In this document: piece by piece, positions 25,224 through 33,226 of the stretch | How positions within the stretch are numbered: position 1 is the first letter of the stretch | How the letters are laid out: every line of letters begins with the position of its first letter | Assembly (NCBI GenBank): GCA_026706665.1 | Contig: JAPOYI010000163.1 | Coordinates: forward strand, 1-35,259 | DNA length: 35,259 nt | Direction: 5' to 3' | Source: Gammaproteobacteria bacterium | GTDB taxonomy: Bacteria > Pseudomonadota > Gammaproteobacteria > Pseudomonadales > Azotimanducaceae | Program-made: the position numbers and the translations under genes | The notes under the pieces: model-generated | What the model was told of the DNA's origin: nothing | Seen by the model: the letters and a program-made list of their open reading frames with translations, nothing else | Database searches by the model: none

Positions 25224-25619
25224 CTATTCTACATCCTGTTTTTTGGCCGTGTACTGCTCGGCTTGCCGTTCCGCGAACTTCCACTCGCCGTTGATCCGCT
25301 TCATCGTATTGACGTACTTGCCCCTGCCACCGGCGTCGCTACCCCGGATGAATATGGACTCGACAAGCATGGTGGCGTCGTCGCCGTCACCTTCGATAGA
25401 GAAGTTCGTCGTCCAGTGATGACCGCCGGGCGGACCGAAGGACTCAATGAAAGCAACCAGGGCCTCGCGTCCACGCACGTCGTGGTTGGGGGGCACATAG
25501 AACCTGCCGTCTTCCGTGAAGGTGTCGGCCCAGGCTTGCCCGTCACGGCTGTCGATGGCGTGGTTGTAACGCGCGACCAGTTCGATCATCTCCTCGCGGT
25601 CTTCGGCGGTCAGCGGCAT
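25224..25619 (-). CDS. SnoaL/NTF2-like protein
   Basis: This 131-residue protein is a single NTF2-like cone. RYNHAIDSRDGQAWADTFTE is the opening helix pair. DGRFYVPP and GREALVAFIESFG follow, and HHWTTNFSIEG is the conserved strand with a possible His pair. Such proteins act as isomerases, cyclases or dehydratases, or as small-molecule binding subunits. The ATG at 25619 is preferred because GAAGGAG lies just upstream. It lies 16 bases after a two-domain relative at 25636, which it may have arisen from. A role in the same pathway as the PhyH enzymes is likely by context only. Confidence 0.8.
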   Translation of the reverse strand: MPLTAEDREEMIELVARYNHAIDSRDGQAWADTFTEDGRFYVPPNHDVRGREALVAFIESFGPPGGHHWTTNFSIEGDGDDATMLVESIFIRGSDAGGRGKYVNTMKRINGEWKFAERQAEQYTAKKQDVE

Positions 25620-25635
25620 GGCAGTCTCCTTCGGC

Positions 25636-26433
25636 TCAGGGTGCGCGATCGACGACGACGTAGCGGCTTGCGATTCGCCATTCGCCACCGACCTTCCGGT
25701 AGGTGTCGCTATAGGTGCCGGTAGCCGCGATCACTTCCTGGTAGTAGACAGCGAAGTACATGTGGCCTTTCGCTTCCGTGTTCGTGCCTTCAATGATGTG
25801 GTTGGTGGTCCAGTGCAGCGAGTCGTGAGGATCGGCCGCGTTGCGCAGCTTCCGAATGAACTCCTCCCGGCCAACGGTCTTGTCGCCGCCTTCATATTCG
25901 TAGACTGCGTCGTCCGTGTAGCAGTCGGCCCGGCCTTCGGGATCGCGACCGTCCACGGTGCGGCCGGCGCGATAGATCACGTCCATGATCGCCACCCTGT
26001 CAGCCGCCCTGAGGGACCCATCATCTTCGGGTTCCGCCCGAGACGACCGCGGTTCGATGTTCTCGTAGCGCTGCAGCACGATTTGCCAACCACCTTCGCG
26101 TTGCTTTGCCAGCTTGCTGACAAAGCGTCCCGACACGCGCAGGTTGCCGCCCGCCTCCACGACCGCAACCGAGGCGGTGCAATTCGCCGTGCTTCCGTTT
26201 CCATCGATCACCAGGCTGTTGACCAGGTGCCTCCTCGGTGCGCGCGGGTGAACCGGTCGCTCCGCGTCCGCGATCTGCTTCCTGCCGCGGGCCTGCCAGG
26301 AACCCTCGACCTCGAGGACGCCGTCAGGTGCGAACATCGCGGCCAGGCCATCGCAGTCTCTCGCATCCGTCGCGTGGAAGTACCGCGCCAGCAGTTGTGA
26401 AATGGCAAAACGATCTTCAAGGGATAAAGCCAA
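25636..26433 (-). CDS. Two-domain SnoaL/NTF2-like protein
   Basis: This 265-residue protein consists of two NTF2-like domains in tandem. Domain 1 is about 5-125 (LLARYFHATDARDCDGLAAM) and domain 2 about 140-260 (VIYRAGRTVDGRDPEGRADC, then LHWTTNHIIEG). The second domain resembles the single-domain neighbour at 25224. A TTG at 26433 is chosen as the start because GGGAGGA precedes it closely. The alternative TTG at 26454 has no such site. It is the third gene of the operon that begins at 28136. The enzymatic role is unknown. SnoaL-like proteins often handle hydroxylated or dehydrated ring intermediates. Confidence 0.75.
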   Translation of the reverse strand: MALSLEDRFAISQLLARYFHATDARDCDGLAAMFAPDGVLEVEGSWQARGRKQIADAERPVHPRAPRRHLVNSLVIDGNGSTANCTASVAVVEAGGNLRVSGRFVSKLAKQREGGWQIVLQRYENIEPRSSRAEPEDDGSLRAADRVAIMDVIYRAGRTVDGRDPEGRADCYTDDAVYEYEGGDKTVGREEFIRKLRNAADPHDSLHWTTNHIIEGTNTEAKGHMYFAVYYQEVIAATGTYSDTYRKVGGEWRIASRYVVVDRAP

Positions 26434-26473
26434 GTTTCCTCCCGATGCGAGCAAGTACGCGCTCTGCGCGGTG

Positions 26474-27514
26474 TCAGTTGTAGACGCCGTCCTTGGCCCG
26501 GAATCTCTGGCCCGACGCCTTCGCGTAAGCGGCGTTGTGCTTCTCGGCGCGCGCGTCCTTGGCCCAGCCGTCGTCCTGGTTGCGGTAGCCGGCCGCGACC
26601 CCCTGCTGTGTCAGGATCCCGAAACGTGGCGGATGCCGGTCGAGCATTTCCCGGGGGATGATGTCGCGCAGGTCTTCCTGGGTGCGCATGAAATCCCGGG
26701 CCATGTAGTTCGCCACGCTCACCCGCAGACCGGACGCCCTGCGGTTGTAGGCACCGTGCCAGGTGTTCCCGTGCCAGACGAGGATGGAGCCGGCCTTCGC
26801 CTCGACCGGCACCACGTCCGGGTTGCCGAAATCGCCGGGATTGGCGGGCACGATGCACTCGTCGCCGACCGGTTGCCGGCACAACTTGTGGCTGCCCGGC
26901 ACGACCGCCGTCGATCCGTTCTCGCGATCGAAGTCCGTCAACACGTACGTGCATTGGCAAACCAGGGCGTGCGGCGTCAGGAGTTCGTCGGCCACCGACA
27001 TGTCCGTGTGCAGGTTGAACGTGCTTCGGTTCGGTCCTCGCATCCAGCAGCCCATGGACGACAACGTCGCGCTGTAGCCGCACAGGTACGTCGCGATGGC
27101 AAGCAGCACCGGATTCATGAGCCCCTCTTCGAAGACCTCGTCCTCGAACAGGATGGAATTCATGAGATCGCCATGGGGCGAGTCGTCCTCGTAGGCGGTG
27201 GCCTTGTCCAGCCCCAGCTTGAGCTTGCGATCCCTTCGCGTCCGGAAGGAATCGAATCCCGATTCGTAAGGCGCCATGCTCGCGTGGGTGGAGCCGCCCT
27301 CGAAATCCGGCCGCTCGCCATTGCGCCGTTCGGCGACGTCGAGACAGGCCTTGATCATCCGATCCGCGAGGCCTTCCGGCATCGCGATCTCGGGTGGAAT
27401 CACGACGTAGCCGTTCTCGTCGAGGAATTCGATGTAGGGTTCAAGGCCGAGCTCGACGATTTCGGCCCAAATACGATCACGGCTGGATGGTGTCTCAATT
27501 GCTGCTTCGGCCAT
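26474..27514 (-). CDS. PhyH-family dioxygenase, paralogue C
   Basis: This 346-residue protein has His169 and Asp171 (FNLHTDMSV), distal His253 (WHGAYNRRASGLR) and Arg264, so all iron and 2-oxoglutarate ligands are present. It is less like A and B than they are like each other. The loop around 80-115 (FRTRRDRKLKLGLDKA) and the stretch after GSHKLCRQP differ. GGGGGAAAA precedes the ATG. It lies 67 bases after the DUF1080 gene and 40 before the two-domain SnoaL gene. Confidence 0.9.
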   Translation of the reverse strand: MAEAAIETPSSRDRIWAEIVELGLEPYIEFLDENGYVVIPPEIAMPEGLADRMIKACLDVAERRNGERPDFEGGSTHASMAPYESGFDSFRTRRDRKLKLGLDKATAYEDDSPHGDLMNSILFEDEVFEEGLMNPVLLAIATYLCGYSATLSSMGCWMRGPNRSTFNLHTDMSVADELLTPHALVCQCTYVLTDFDRENGSTAVVPGSHKLCRQPVGDECIVPANPGDFGNPDVVPVEAKAGSILVWHGNTWHGAYNRRASGLRVSVANYMARDFMRTQEDLRDIIPREMLDRHPPRFGILTQQGVAAGYRNQDDGWAKDARAEKHNAAYAKASGQRFRAKDGVYN

Positions 27515-27581
27515 GACTTTTCCCCCTCTCCGATGTATTACATCCTACACCTGCGACCGACGGTCAACGGTCGCCTGCCAC

Positions 27582-28136
27582 TCACAGTTCGCGAATCCTC
27601 AGGGAACGAAACTCCAGCGCACCCGTCTCTCCCTGGATGCCGATGTGTCCGGACAAGTTCGTGATGTTCTCAGCCTGACAAAGCTCCACCCCGTTGAGGG
27701 CGGTCGTGATCCTGTCGCCGACGGCCTTGATGTACAGGGTCTGCCATTCCCCTGTCGGTTTGGAGGTTTCCCGCGCCAGCGCGTCGTTGTAGTTGGTCTC
27801 ACCTGCGTCCGTCCCATGCCGAAAGAGCGCGCCGACGGGCGGATACGGGCTGCCGCCGAGCGGGTTGAGCATCTGCACCTGGTAACAGCTATCCGGCCAG
27901 CCTCGCGAGAAAGGCTCCGTGCCCATCACCCGAACGAAGATGCCGCTGTCCGCATCGTCGGTCATGAAACGAAACTCGACTTCGAGTTCGAAGTCGGCGT
28001 ACACGCGATCCGACTTCAACCATCCGTCAGGCTCTTCGACGACGAGCACGCCGTCGATGATCGTGAAGTTGTCGTGTTCCGTATCCTTGATGGTCCAACC
28101 GTCAAAGGTGCCGGAGAAAAGTTCTGTGTAGCTCAA
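27582..28136 (-). CDS. DUF1080 / 3-keto-disaccharide hydrolase-like domain protein
   Basis: This 184-residue protein is a single jelly-roll of the DUF1080 family (FSGTFDGWTI, DFELEVEFRF, DADSGIFVR, CYQVQML, WQTLYIKAVGDRITTALNGV). Family members bind or hydrolyse 3-keto-glycosides formed by Gfo/Idh/MocA dehydrogenases, which fits the two such genes at 19109 and 20248. There is no signal peptide, unlike many DUF1080 proteins of Planctomycetes. The start is a TTG at 28136, as no ATG fits the domain start. It is the first gene of the seven-gene run. Confidence 0.8.
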   Translation of the reverse strand: MSYTELFSGTFDGWTIKDTEHDNFTIIDGVLVVEEPDGWLKSDRVYADFELEVEFRFMTDDADSGIFVRVMGTEPFSRGWPDSCYQVQMLNPLGGSPYPPVGALFRHGTDAGETNYNDALARETSKPTGEWQTLYIKAVGDRITTALNGVELCQAENITNLSGHIGIQGETGALEFRSLRIREL

Positions 28137-28211
28137 GTGCTGCGTGCCCCGTAGTTCCCTTGAGAGACGATGCTACTACGAACCCAAAACCCCGTTTATA
28201 TCGCTTGAAAT

Positions 28212-28232
28212 ATGTGTAACATTCATACACAT
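28212..28232. promoter_or_regulatory. Operator-like palindrome of vapBC
   Basis: ATGTGTA and TACACAT form a perfect 7-bp inverted repeat around ACATTCA, 25 bases before the preferred VapB start. TTGAAA at 28205-28210 just before it could be a -35 box. The palindrome overlaps an in-frame ATG at 28212, which argues against that ATG as the true start. Confidence 0.5.
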
Positions 28233-28256
28233 GCTTATGGCGAAGGTGCGTATGCA

Positions 28257-28532
28257 GTGGCTAGAGTACAGTTGGTGATGCCCGATGAGGATCGGGATCG
28301 ATTCGTGCACCAAGCGAGGCGCGAGGGCATGTCATTGAGCGAGTGGCTGAGAACCGCCGCGCGCGACCGGCTGCAGAATCAGCAACGTTCCGACCCCCTG
28401 GAATCGTCGGCGGACCTGGACGCGTTCTTTCGTACGTGCGAAGAGTTGGAGGGTCCCAGGGTCGAACCCGATTGGGAAGAGCACTTGGTGGTGATCAACG
28501 AGTCCCTTGAACGCGGTGCCCCCAAATCGTGA
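28257..28532 (+). CDS. VapB-like RHH antitoxin
   Basis: In this 91-residue protein ARVQLVMPDEDRDRFVHQAR is the RHH strand and first helix, and GMSLSEWLRTAARDRLQ is the second helix. The tail DLDAFFRTCEELEGP followed by DWEEHL is the acidic toxin-binding part. GTG at 28257 with GAAGGTG nine bases upstream is preferred, because the earlier ATG at 28212 lies in the palindrome. The stop overlaps the start of the PIN toxin by four bases (GTGA). It likely neutralises VapC and represses its own operon. Confidence 0.8.
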   Translation: MARVQLVMPDEDRDRFVHQARREGMSLSEWLRTAARDRLQNQQRSDPLESSADLDAFFRTCEELEGPRVEPDWEEHLVVINESLERGAPKS

Positions 28533-28918
28533 TTTTCGTTGATACGAACGTGTTCATGTACGCGGTCGGACGGCCCCATCCGCTGCGTGATCCTGCGCGT
28601 CAGTTCTTCTACGAAAGCAATCGAAATCGTACTCCGCTATGCACCTCTGCGGAGGTCCTGCAGGAGTTGGCTCATGCCTATCTTCCCGTCGGGCGGCTGC
28701 AGACGCTGGATGCAGCCCTGTCACTGGTGGTTCGCTCCGCTATCCAGGTCTGGCCGCTCGAACTCGAGGATGTGACCCTGGCGCGCCAACTCCACGAGCA
28801 GTTCCCCACGCTCGGCGCGCGGGACCTCTGCCATGTCGCGTGTTGCCGCCGGCGCCGCGTCAGCGAACTAAAGACCTTCGATCAAGCCCTCCACGCCTCT
28901 GCCGGATCCTTGGGCTGA
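28529..28918 (+). CDS. VapC-like PIN-domain ribonuclease toxin
   Basis: This 129-residue protein begins MIFVDTNVFMYAVG, which places the first catalytic Asp at residue 5. AEVLQELAHAYL gives Glu46, GARDLCHVACC gives Asp99 and LKTFDQALH gives Asp118. All four acidic positions of an active PIN nuclease are present. The start is a GTG that overlaps the antitoxin stop. VapC toxins cut tRNA or rRNA when the antitoxin is degraded. The target is not predictable here. Confidence 0.88.
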   Translation: MIFVDTNVFMYAVGRPHPLRDPARQFFYESNRNRTPLCTSAEVLQELAHAYLPVGRLQTLDAALSLVVRSAIQVWPLELEDVTLARQLHEQFPTLGARDLCHVACCRRRRVSELKTFDQALHASAGSLG

Positions 28919-28980
28919 CACAACTCTGCTAAGCTGACGGCGGGATTCCGCTCAAGTCAAATGCTTGTGGGAGGAGCAAC

Positions 28981-29787
28981 ATGAGCGCCGTTGCGCAAGC
29001 CGCCAACCTGGACGTTCGACCCCTGACGGGCGCCCTGGGCGCAGAGGTGCGGGGCCTGGATGTGGAGACGCTCGACGACGAGGGCTTCGCCGCCGTGCAC
29101 GAACTGCTGCTGGAATACAACGCCATCGCACTGCACGGGCAGGGACACCTCACTGTGCCCAAACTCCGGAAGTTCGGCATGCGCTGGGGCAAACTCGACG
29201 TGCACGGGTTCACGCCCTTCCAGGGCTTCGATGACGTGCTGCAGATTCGGGCCGATCCCGCTCACCCGCTGATTACAGAACAATGGCACGCGGACGCCAC
29301 CTGGCAGGAACTTCCCCCCAAGATCACCATGCTGCTTGCCAAGCAGCTTCCCGCGGTGGGCGGGGATACCATGTTCGCGTCGCAGTACAAGGCCTACGAA
29401 GATCTCTCGGACGCGATGAAGGCGTTCCTCGACCCGCTGGACGTCGCGCACGACGGCCGCATCATCGACCCGACGCTCACCAACAAGTCGGTGATCCATC
29501 CGCTGGTGATCAGGCATCCGGAAACGGCCAGGAAGGCGATCTTCGTGAATCTCAACTATGCCCAGCGCGTCTTGCAGCTCGAAGCCCACGAAAGCAGGGC
29601 GCTGCTCGACTTCCTGTTCCTGCACTGCTCCCGCAACCGCTACCAGGCGCGTTTTCGCTACGAGCCCGGCACGCTGGTCATCTGGGACCAGCGCTGCCTG
29701 CTGCACGCCGGCGCCAACGATTTCATCAACGAGGTGCGCGAACTGCATCGCATTGCGGTGATGTGCGACGAGCGGCCGTCGCGCTAG
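28981..29787 (+). CDS. TauD/TfdA-family 2-oxoglutarate dioxygenase
   Basis: This 268-residue protein opens with LDVRPLTGALGAEVRGLDV, the signature N-terminus of the TauD/TfdA family. Iron ligands are His103 and Asp105 (EQWHADATW) and His242 (CLLHAGAND), with Arg253 or Arg257 (VRELHRIAV) binding 2-oxoglutarate. GGDTMFASQYKAYEDLSDAM is the conserved central block. A GGGAGG ribosome site precedes the ATG. Family members release sulfite from taurine or oxidise phenoxyacetates, carnitine-like and other acids. The residues seen do not fix the substrate. It stands alone between VapBC and a convergent permease gene. Confidence 0.9.
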   Translation: MSAVAQAANLDVRPLTGALGAEVRGLDVETLDDEGFAAVHELLLEYNAIALHGQGHLTVPKLRKFGMRWGKLDVHGFTPFQGFDDVLQIRADPAHPLITEQWHADATWQELPPKITMLLAKQLPAVGGDTMFASQYKAYEDLSDAMKAFLDPLDVAHDGRIIDPTLTNKSVIHPLVIRHPETARKAIFVNLNYAQRVLQLEAHESRALLDFLFLHCSRNRYQARFRYEPGTLVIWDQRCLLHAGANDFINEVRELHRIAVMCDERPSR

Positions 29788-29827
29788 ACCCCACCAGGGG
29801 CGCGTCTTACGCCCAGCCGCCGGTCCG

Positions 29828-31189
29828 TCACGACCGGCTACGCCTGTCGTCGGCGCCCAGGCGATCCAACGTGCGGGTCAGGAACTGCATTGCGCGGGTC
29901 AGTCGGACCTGGGACACATGGGTCGCGCCCGGATCGAGTTCCGCCTGCTCGCGCTCCTGGACCAGTCTCTCGATGCGATTGAACATCCCTACGTAACAGA
30001 CGCCCGCCGTGAGCGAGAACAGGCTCGCAATCGGGAAGAAGTACGCCCACCCCACCGCTTTGGCGAGAAAGCCGGTAACCAATGCCCCTGTCGCGACGCC
30101 GAAACCCGTGAGGCTCGACATGAGGGCGTAATCGGTGCCGGCCTGGGCCTTGGATGCCCAACGAAAGCGCGAGATCATGACCGGATAGCTGAAAAGCCCC
30201 GTGACGAAACCCATCACCGAGACCATCACGATCAGCACCGGGAAGGGGGGCAGGGATGTCAGCGCAAACGCGCTGTACATGGCAGCCTCGATCGGAATGA
30301 AACAGACACCGATCAGCGCCGTCCTGCGCAACCCGATTTTCTGGACCAGCAACGGTGTTGCAATGGCGGTCAGGGTGGAACTGGCAAAGCCACCAAAGGG
30401 AAAGAGACCGTACAGGGTCATGCTCAGTCCCATGTCGGCATAGAAGGCACCTATCATCGGTCCAATGAACCCGGCGCCGAATCCCCAGAAAAAGGCGAAC
30501 GGCAGGATATAGAGAGATTCCGGTCTCAACAGCGTCAGCAGGATGTTGGCATGGTCACCGCTGGCCTGACGCGTCCGCCGCGCCTCAGGCGGGGGGTGTT
30601 CGCGACGAATCATGGCTGGCGTAACCGCAAAGAGCAGGAGCGCCGATGCGGACATCATCGTCGGCGTCCATCCGATTCTTGGGACCAGGGCAACCGTGCT
30701 GCCGCCCGCCAGGTTGGCGACCCCGGCCAGCCAGTTGATCATGGACGTCCCGGTCGGCCGCTCTCTCTCGCTCATGGCTTCCGCGGCATATGCATCGATG
30801 GCGACATCCTGGGCGACCATCACGATCGCCTTGAACAGGAGGATTCCAGTGATGACGTACACGGCGGCCACCGACGGCGGAACGAAAGCGAGGACCGAGT
30901 AGGCGATTGTGCCGACCAGCGTACAGGGCAGGATCCAGCTTTTCCGATAACCGAAACGTTCGCTGCCGAAGTTGTCCACGGCGATCGAGATCAGCCACCT
31001 GAACGAATTGGGATAGGTCGGCAACGCGAGCAGCCAGAACATATCCAGCGGCAAACCCTGCTTCCTGAACATGAACGGCAGCGCATTGCCCGTGAACGAC
31101 TGCGGGAAGCTCTGCGCCATGTTCAGCACGCCGACGATGACCAGCTTCCTGAAGTCGATTCGCTCGGTTTCGGTTTCCCGTGCTGCCAT
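29828..31189 (-). CDS. MFS permease (AmpG-like)
   Basis: This 453-residue inner-membrane protein has about 12 predicted membrane segments. The segment LLFKAIVMVAQDVAIDAYAA and the following SERERPTGTSMINWLAGVAN are like AmpG-type muropeptide permeases and related PAT-family MFS carriers. The basic C-terminal tail is cytoplasmic. It may import a substrate for the adjacent mannonate-dehydratase-like enzyme, with which it shares a divergent promoter region of 214 bases. The substrate is not known, and AmpG function itself is not claimed. Confidence 0.85.
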   Translation of the reverse strand: MAARETETERIDFRKLVIVGVLNMAQSFPQSFTGNALPFMFRKQGLPLDMFWLLALPTYPNSFRWLISIAVDNFGSERFGYRKSWILPCTLVGTIAYSVLAFVPPSVAAVYVITGILLFKAIVMVAQDVAIDAYAAEAMSERERPTGTSMINWLAGVANLAGGSTVALVPRIGWTPTMMSASALLLFAVTPAMIRREHPPPEARRTRQASGDHANILLTLLRPESLYILPFAFFWGFGAGFIGPMIGAFYADMGLSMTLYGLFPFGGFASSTLTAIATPLLVQKIGLRRTALIGVCFIPIEAAMYSAFALTSLPPFPVLIVMVSVMGFVTGLFSYPVMISRFRWASKAQAGTDYALMSSLTGFGVATGALVTGFLAKAVGWAYFFPIASLFSLTAGVCYVGMFNRIERLVQEREQAELDPGATHVSQVRLTRAMQFLTRTLDRLGADDRRSRS

Positions 31190-31347
31190 TCAAATCTCTT
31201 CGATCGATTGCCGACGGGCCGGGATCACACTGCGCCCGCCGCGAGTGCTCAGGTTGTCCTGAGCGACCCGCGTTCACTACGTCGTGGATTAAGCTCGGCC
31301 CCCGCCCGTGCTTCCGAGCTTATGGTGTGGGTCGCGCACATGGCAAG

Positions 31348-31377
31348 TTCGGACACCGGCACCGCCGGTGATACGCT
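31348..31377 (+). promoter_or_regulatory. Possible promoter with embedded palindrome upstream of the TIM-barrel gene
   Basis: TTCGGA (31348-31353) and an extended -10-like TGA-TACGCT (hexamer 31372-31377) are 18 bases apart. Between them lies a perfect palindrome CACCGGC-ACC-GCCGGTG (31354-31370). A repressor site in a promoter spacer is a common arrangement. Both the promoter and the operator are tentative. Confidence 0.35.
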
Positions 31378-31403
31378 TGGGACATCGATAGAGGGAGGCC
31401 AGC

Positions 31404-32375
31404 ATGAAACTAGGGGTCAGCTTCCAGTACCCGGAAAAGCTCACGCCGTCGCACCTGAGCTATCTCGGGAACATGGGCGTCGAGACCATCGAAGTGCGGA
31501 TGTTCGCCGAGACCTACAACTTCGACGACCTGCTCCGCGTCCAGGACAAGGTCACCAAGGCCGGGCTCGATATCCACGAGGTCATGCTCCAGGACATGTA
31601 CAACCGACCGTCCATCACCACCGGAGGTCCCGACCGCGACAGGGATATCGAGACCTTCCAGGACTTCCTGCGGGACCTCGGCAAGGCGGGCATACGGCAT
31701 ACGACCTACGCGTGGCACTCGGGAGGCGCCGGCATGACCGGCGAGACGACCTCGCGCGGGGCGCGCACACGGTTCTTCGAGCAGGCGGCAGCGCTGGCAA
31801 CGCCGAATGTCTACGACCGCACCTACTCCGACGAAGACATGTGGGAGACCTACTTCTACTTCATGGAGCGCATGCTGCCCGTCGCCGAGGAAGCCAACGT
31901 CCGCCTCCAGCTGCATCCCAATGACCCGCCCCTGACCCACCAGGGCGTCGCCCGGATCTTCCGCGACGTGGCGTCGTTTCGGCACGCCTTTGACGCCGTG
32001 GATCACAACCCGTACAGCGCGACCCTGTTCTGCGTCGGCACCTTCTCGGAAATGCCGGGCGAAGACGGCACGGGCGAGGACATCGTGGCGGCGATTCGGG
32101 AGTTCGGGCCGGCGGGCCACATCACCCAGGTGCACCTGCGCAATACGTCGAGTCCCATTCCGAACTTCCAGGAGACCTTCCCGGACAACGGCTACCTTGA
32201 CCTCCTGAAGATCGTCTGCGCGCTGCGCGAGGTCGGCTTCGACGGCATGATCACGCCGGATCACATCCTGGATTGCGGGGACGGCAGGGGTACGGGGTCG
32301 ATCGGTGAGGCCTACGCGCTCGGCTACATTCGGTGCCTCATCCAGGCGAGCGAAGCCATCGTAGGTTCGTCCTGA
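31404..32375 (+). CDS. Mannonate dehydratase (UxuA)-like TIM-barrel enzyme
   Basis: This 323-residue protein has the xylose-isomerase-like TIM barrel. The blocks LQLHPNDPP, TLFCVGTFSEMPGED, ITQVHLRNTSSP and VGFDGMITPDHI follow the order and spacing of UxuA, where His, Cys, His and Asp bind the metal. UxuA converts D-mannonate to 2-keto-3-deoxygluconate in hexuronate breakdown. The protein is shorter than classical UxuA (about 390 residues), so a related sugar-acid dehydratase or an isomerase is equally possible. GAGGGAGG precedes the ATG. It is divergent from the MFS gene. Confidence 0.8.
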   Translation: MKLGVSFQYPEKLTPSHLSYLGNMGVETIEVRMFAETYNFDDLLRVQDKVTKAGLDIHEVMLQDMYNRPSITTGGPDRDRDIETFQDFLRDLGKAGIRHTTYAWHSGGAGMTGETTSRGARTRFFEQAAALATPNVYDRTYSDEDMWETYFYFMERMLPVAEEANVRLQLHPNDPPLTHQGVARIFRDVASFRHAFDAVDHNPYSATLFCVGTFSEMPGEDGTGEDIVAAIREFGPAGHITQVHLRNTSSPIPNFQETFPDNGYLDLLKIVCALREVGFDGMITPDHILDCGDGRGTGSIGEAYALGYIRCLIQASEAIVGSS

Positions 32376-32491
32376 CTGGAACGAGCCAAGAGCTGAGGAT
32401 GGTTCGCGTGGGCGTGGCAATGCCTCCGCGATGAGATAATTGGTGTTGAGACCGCGACTGGCCCAAGCGTTGGAGCACCGCCGATCAGACC

Positions 32492-33190
32492 ATGAATGCA
32501 GATCCAACCGATACGCACAGACATTCGATTGCCAAGTACCCGAAGACGCCGTACTGGCCCTTCTCCCCCAGCCTCGTCGATGAAGCCCGCCCGAGCACCT
32601 GTGCTGATCCTCGAAGCTTTGTCGGTCGCGAGGTTGTGGTGACCGAAAAGCTCGACGGCAGCAACACGCTCATCCACCGGAGGCGGGTGTACGGCCGCAG
32701 TGTCACCGGCACCACCCGTGGGAAGTGGATGGCCATGGTCAAGAAGCACTTGGCTTGGAAAGTACAGGAGCCGGATGTGCTGCTTTATGGAGAGGACATC
32801 TATGCGGTTCACAGTATCGAGTACGGCCCGGTCCGGGAGGATCGGACGTTCTACGCCTTCGCTCTGCGGCATGGCGACACCTTCGCGCCCTTCTGCGACA
32901 TCGAGGCCTATTGCGCCGACCACGATATTGCGGTTGTCCCTCTACTCTTTCGAGGGACGTTCCAATCCGTTTCGGCCCTCCGGGACTTCGTCACTGCGGC
33001 GCACGAACAGGCTTCCGCACTGGGCGGCGTCCGAGAAGGAATCGTAATCCGCAGGGCCGAGGGTTTCGGTGCCGAGCAGTTCGGGCAGAGTGTCTGCAAG
33101 AGCGTGCGCGCGGAGCATCTCCGTACGTCCGAAGACTGGAGGCGGAGTTGGCGGGCTTGTCGGACGAAGCCCGCCCGCTCCAGCCCATGA
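32492..33190 (+). CDS. RNA ligase family protein (Rnl2-like)
   Basis: This 232-residue protein carries the nucleotidyltransferase motifs in order. Motif I TEKLDGSN has the adenylated Lys53. YGEDIYAVHSIEY is motif III-like and FYAFALR is IIIa. REGIVIRRAEG is motif IV, and VCKSVRAEHL is motif V with Lys203. A C-terminal DWRRSW tail matches short stand-alone RNA ligases. Such enzymes seal 3'-OH/5'-phosphate nicks in RNA, including tRNA cut by anticodon nucleases. The ATPase gene begins 36 bases downstream. The AAA ATPase and PIN genes behind it suggest a joint RNA-damage or repair function (inference). Confidence 0.88.
   Translation: MNADPTDTHRHSIAKYPKTPYWPFSPSLVDEARPSTCADPRSFVGREVVVTEKLDGSNTLIHRRRVYGRSVTGTTRGKWMAMVKKHLAWKVQEPDVLLYGEDIYAVHSIEYGPVREDRTFYAFALRHGDTFAPFCDIEAYCADHDIAVVPLLFRGTFQSVSALRDFVTAAHEQASALGGVREGIVIRRAEGFGAEQFGQSVCKSVRAEHLRTSEDWRRSWRACRTKPARSSP
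33150..33175 (+). other. Strong hairpin at the end of the RNA ligase gene
   Basis: GGCGGGCTT and AAGCCCGCC form a perfect 9-bp stem around GTCGGACG, overlapping the last ligase codons. No T-run follows, so it is not a standard terminator. It may affect mRNA stability between the ligase and ATPase genes or simply be chance. Confidence 0.4.
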
Positions 33191-33226
33191 TATTATTGTG
33201 GTTCGCCTGTCTCGGTTACGTCCCAA

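Noticed and set aside
29918-31924. Long plus-strand frame across the MFS gene and the start of the TIM-barrel gene
   Set aside because: It spans two well-supported genes in wrong frames, and its translation has Arg/His-rich low complexity.
33150-33175. Hairpin as a transcription terminator after the RNA ligase
   Set aside because: There is no T-run behind it, and the ATPase gene starts 50 bases later in the same direction. It is kept only as a structural note.
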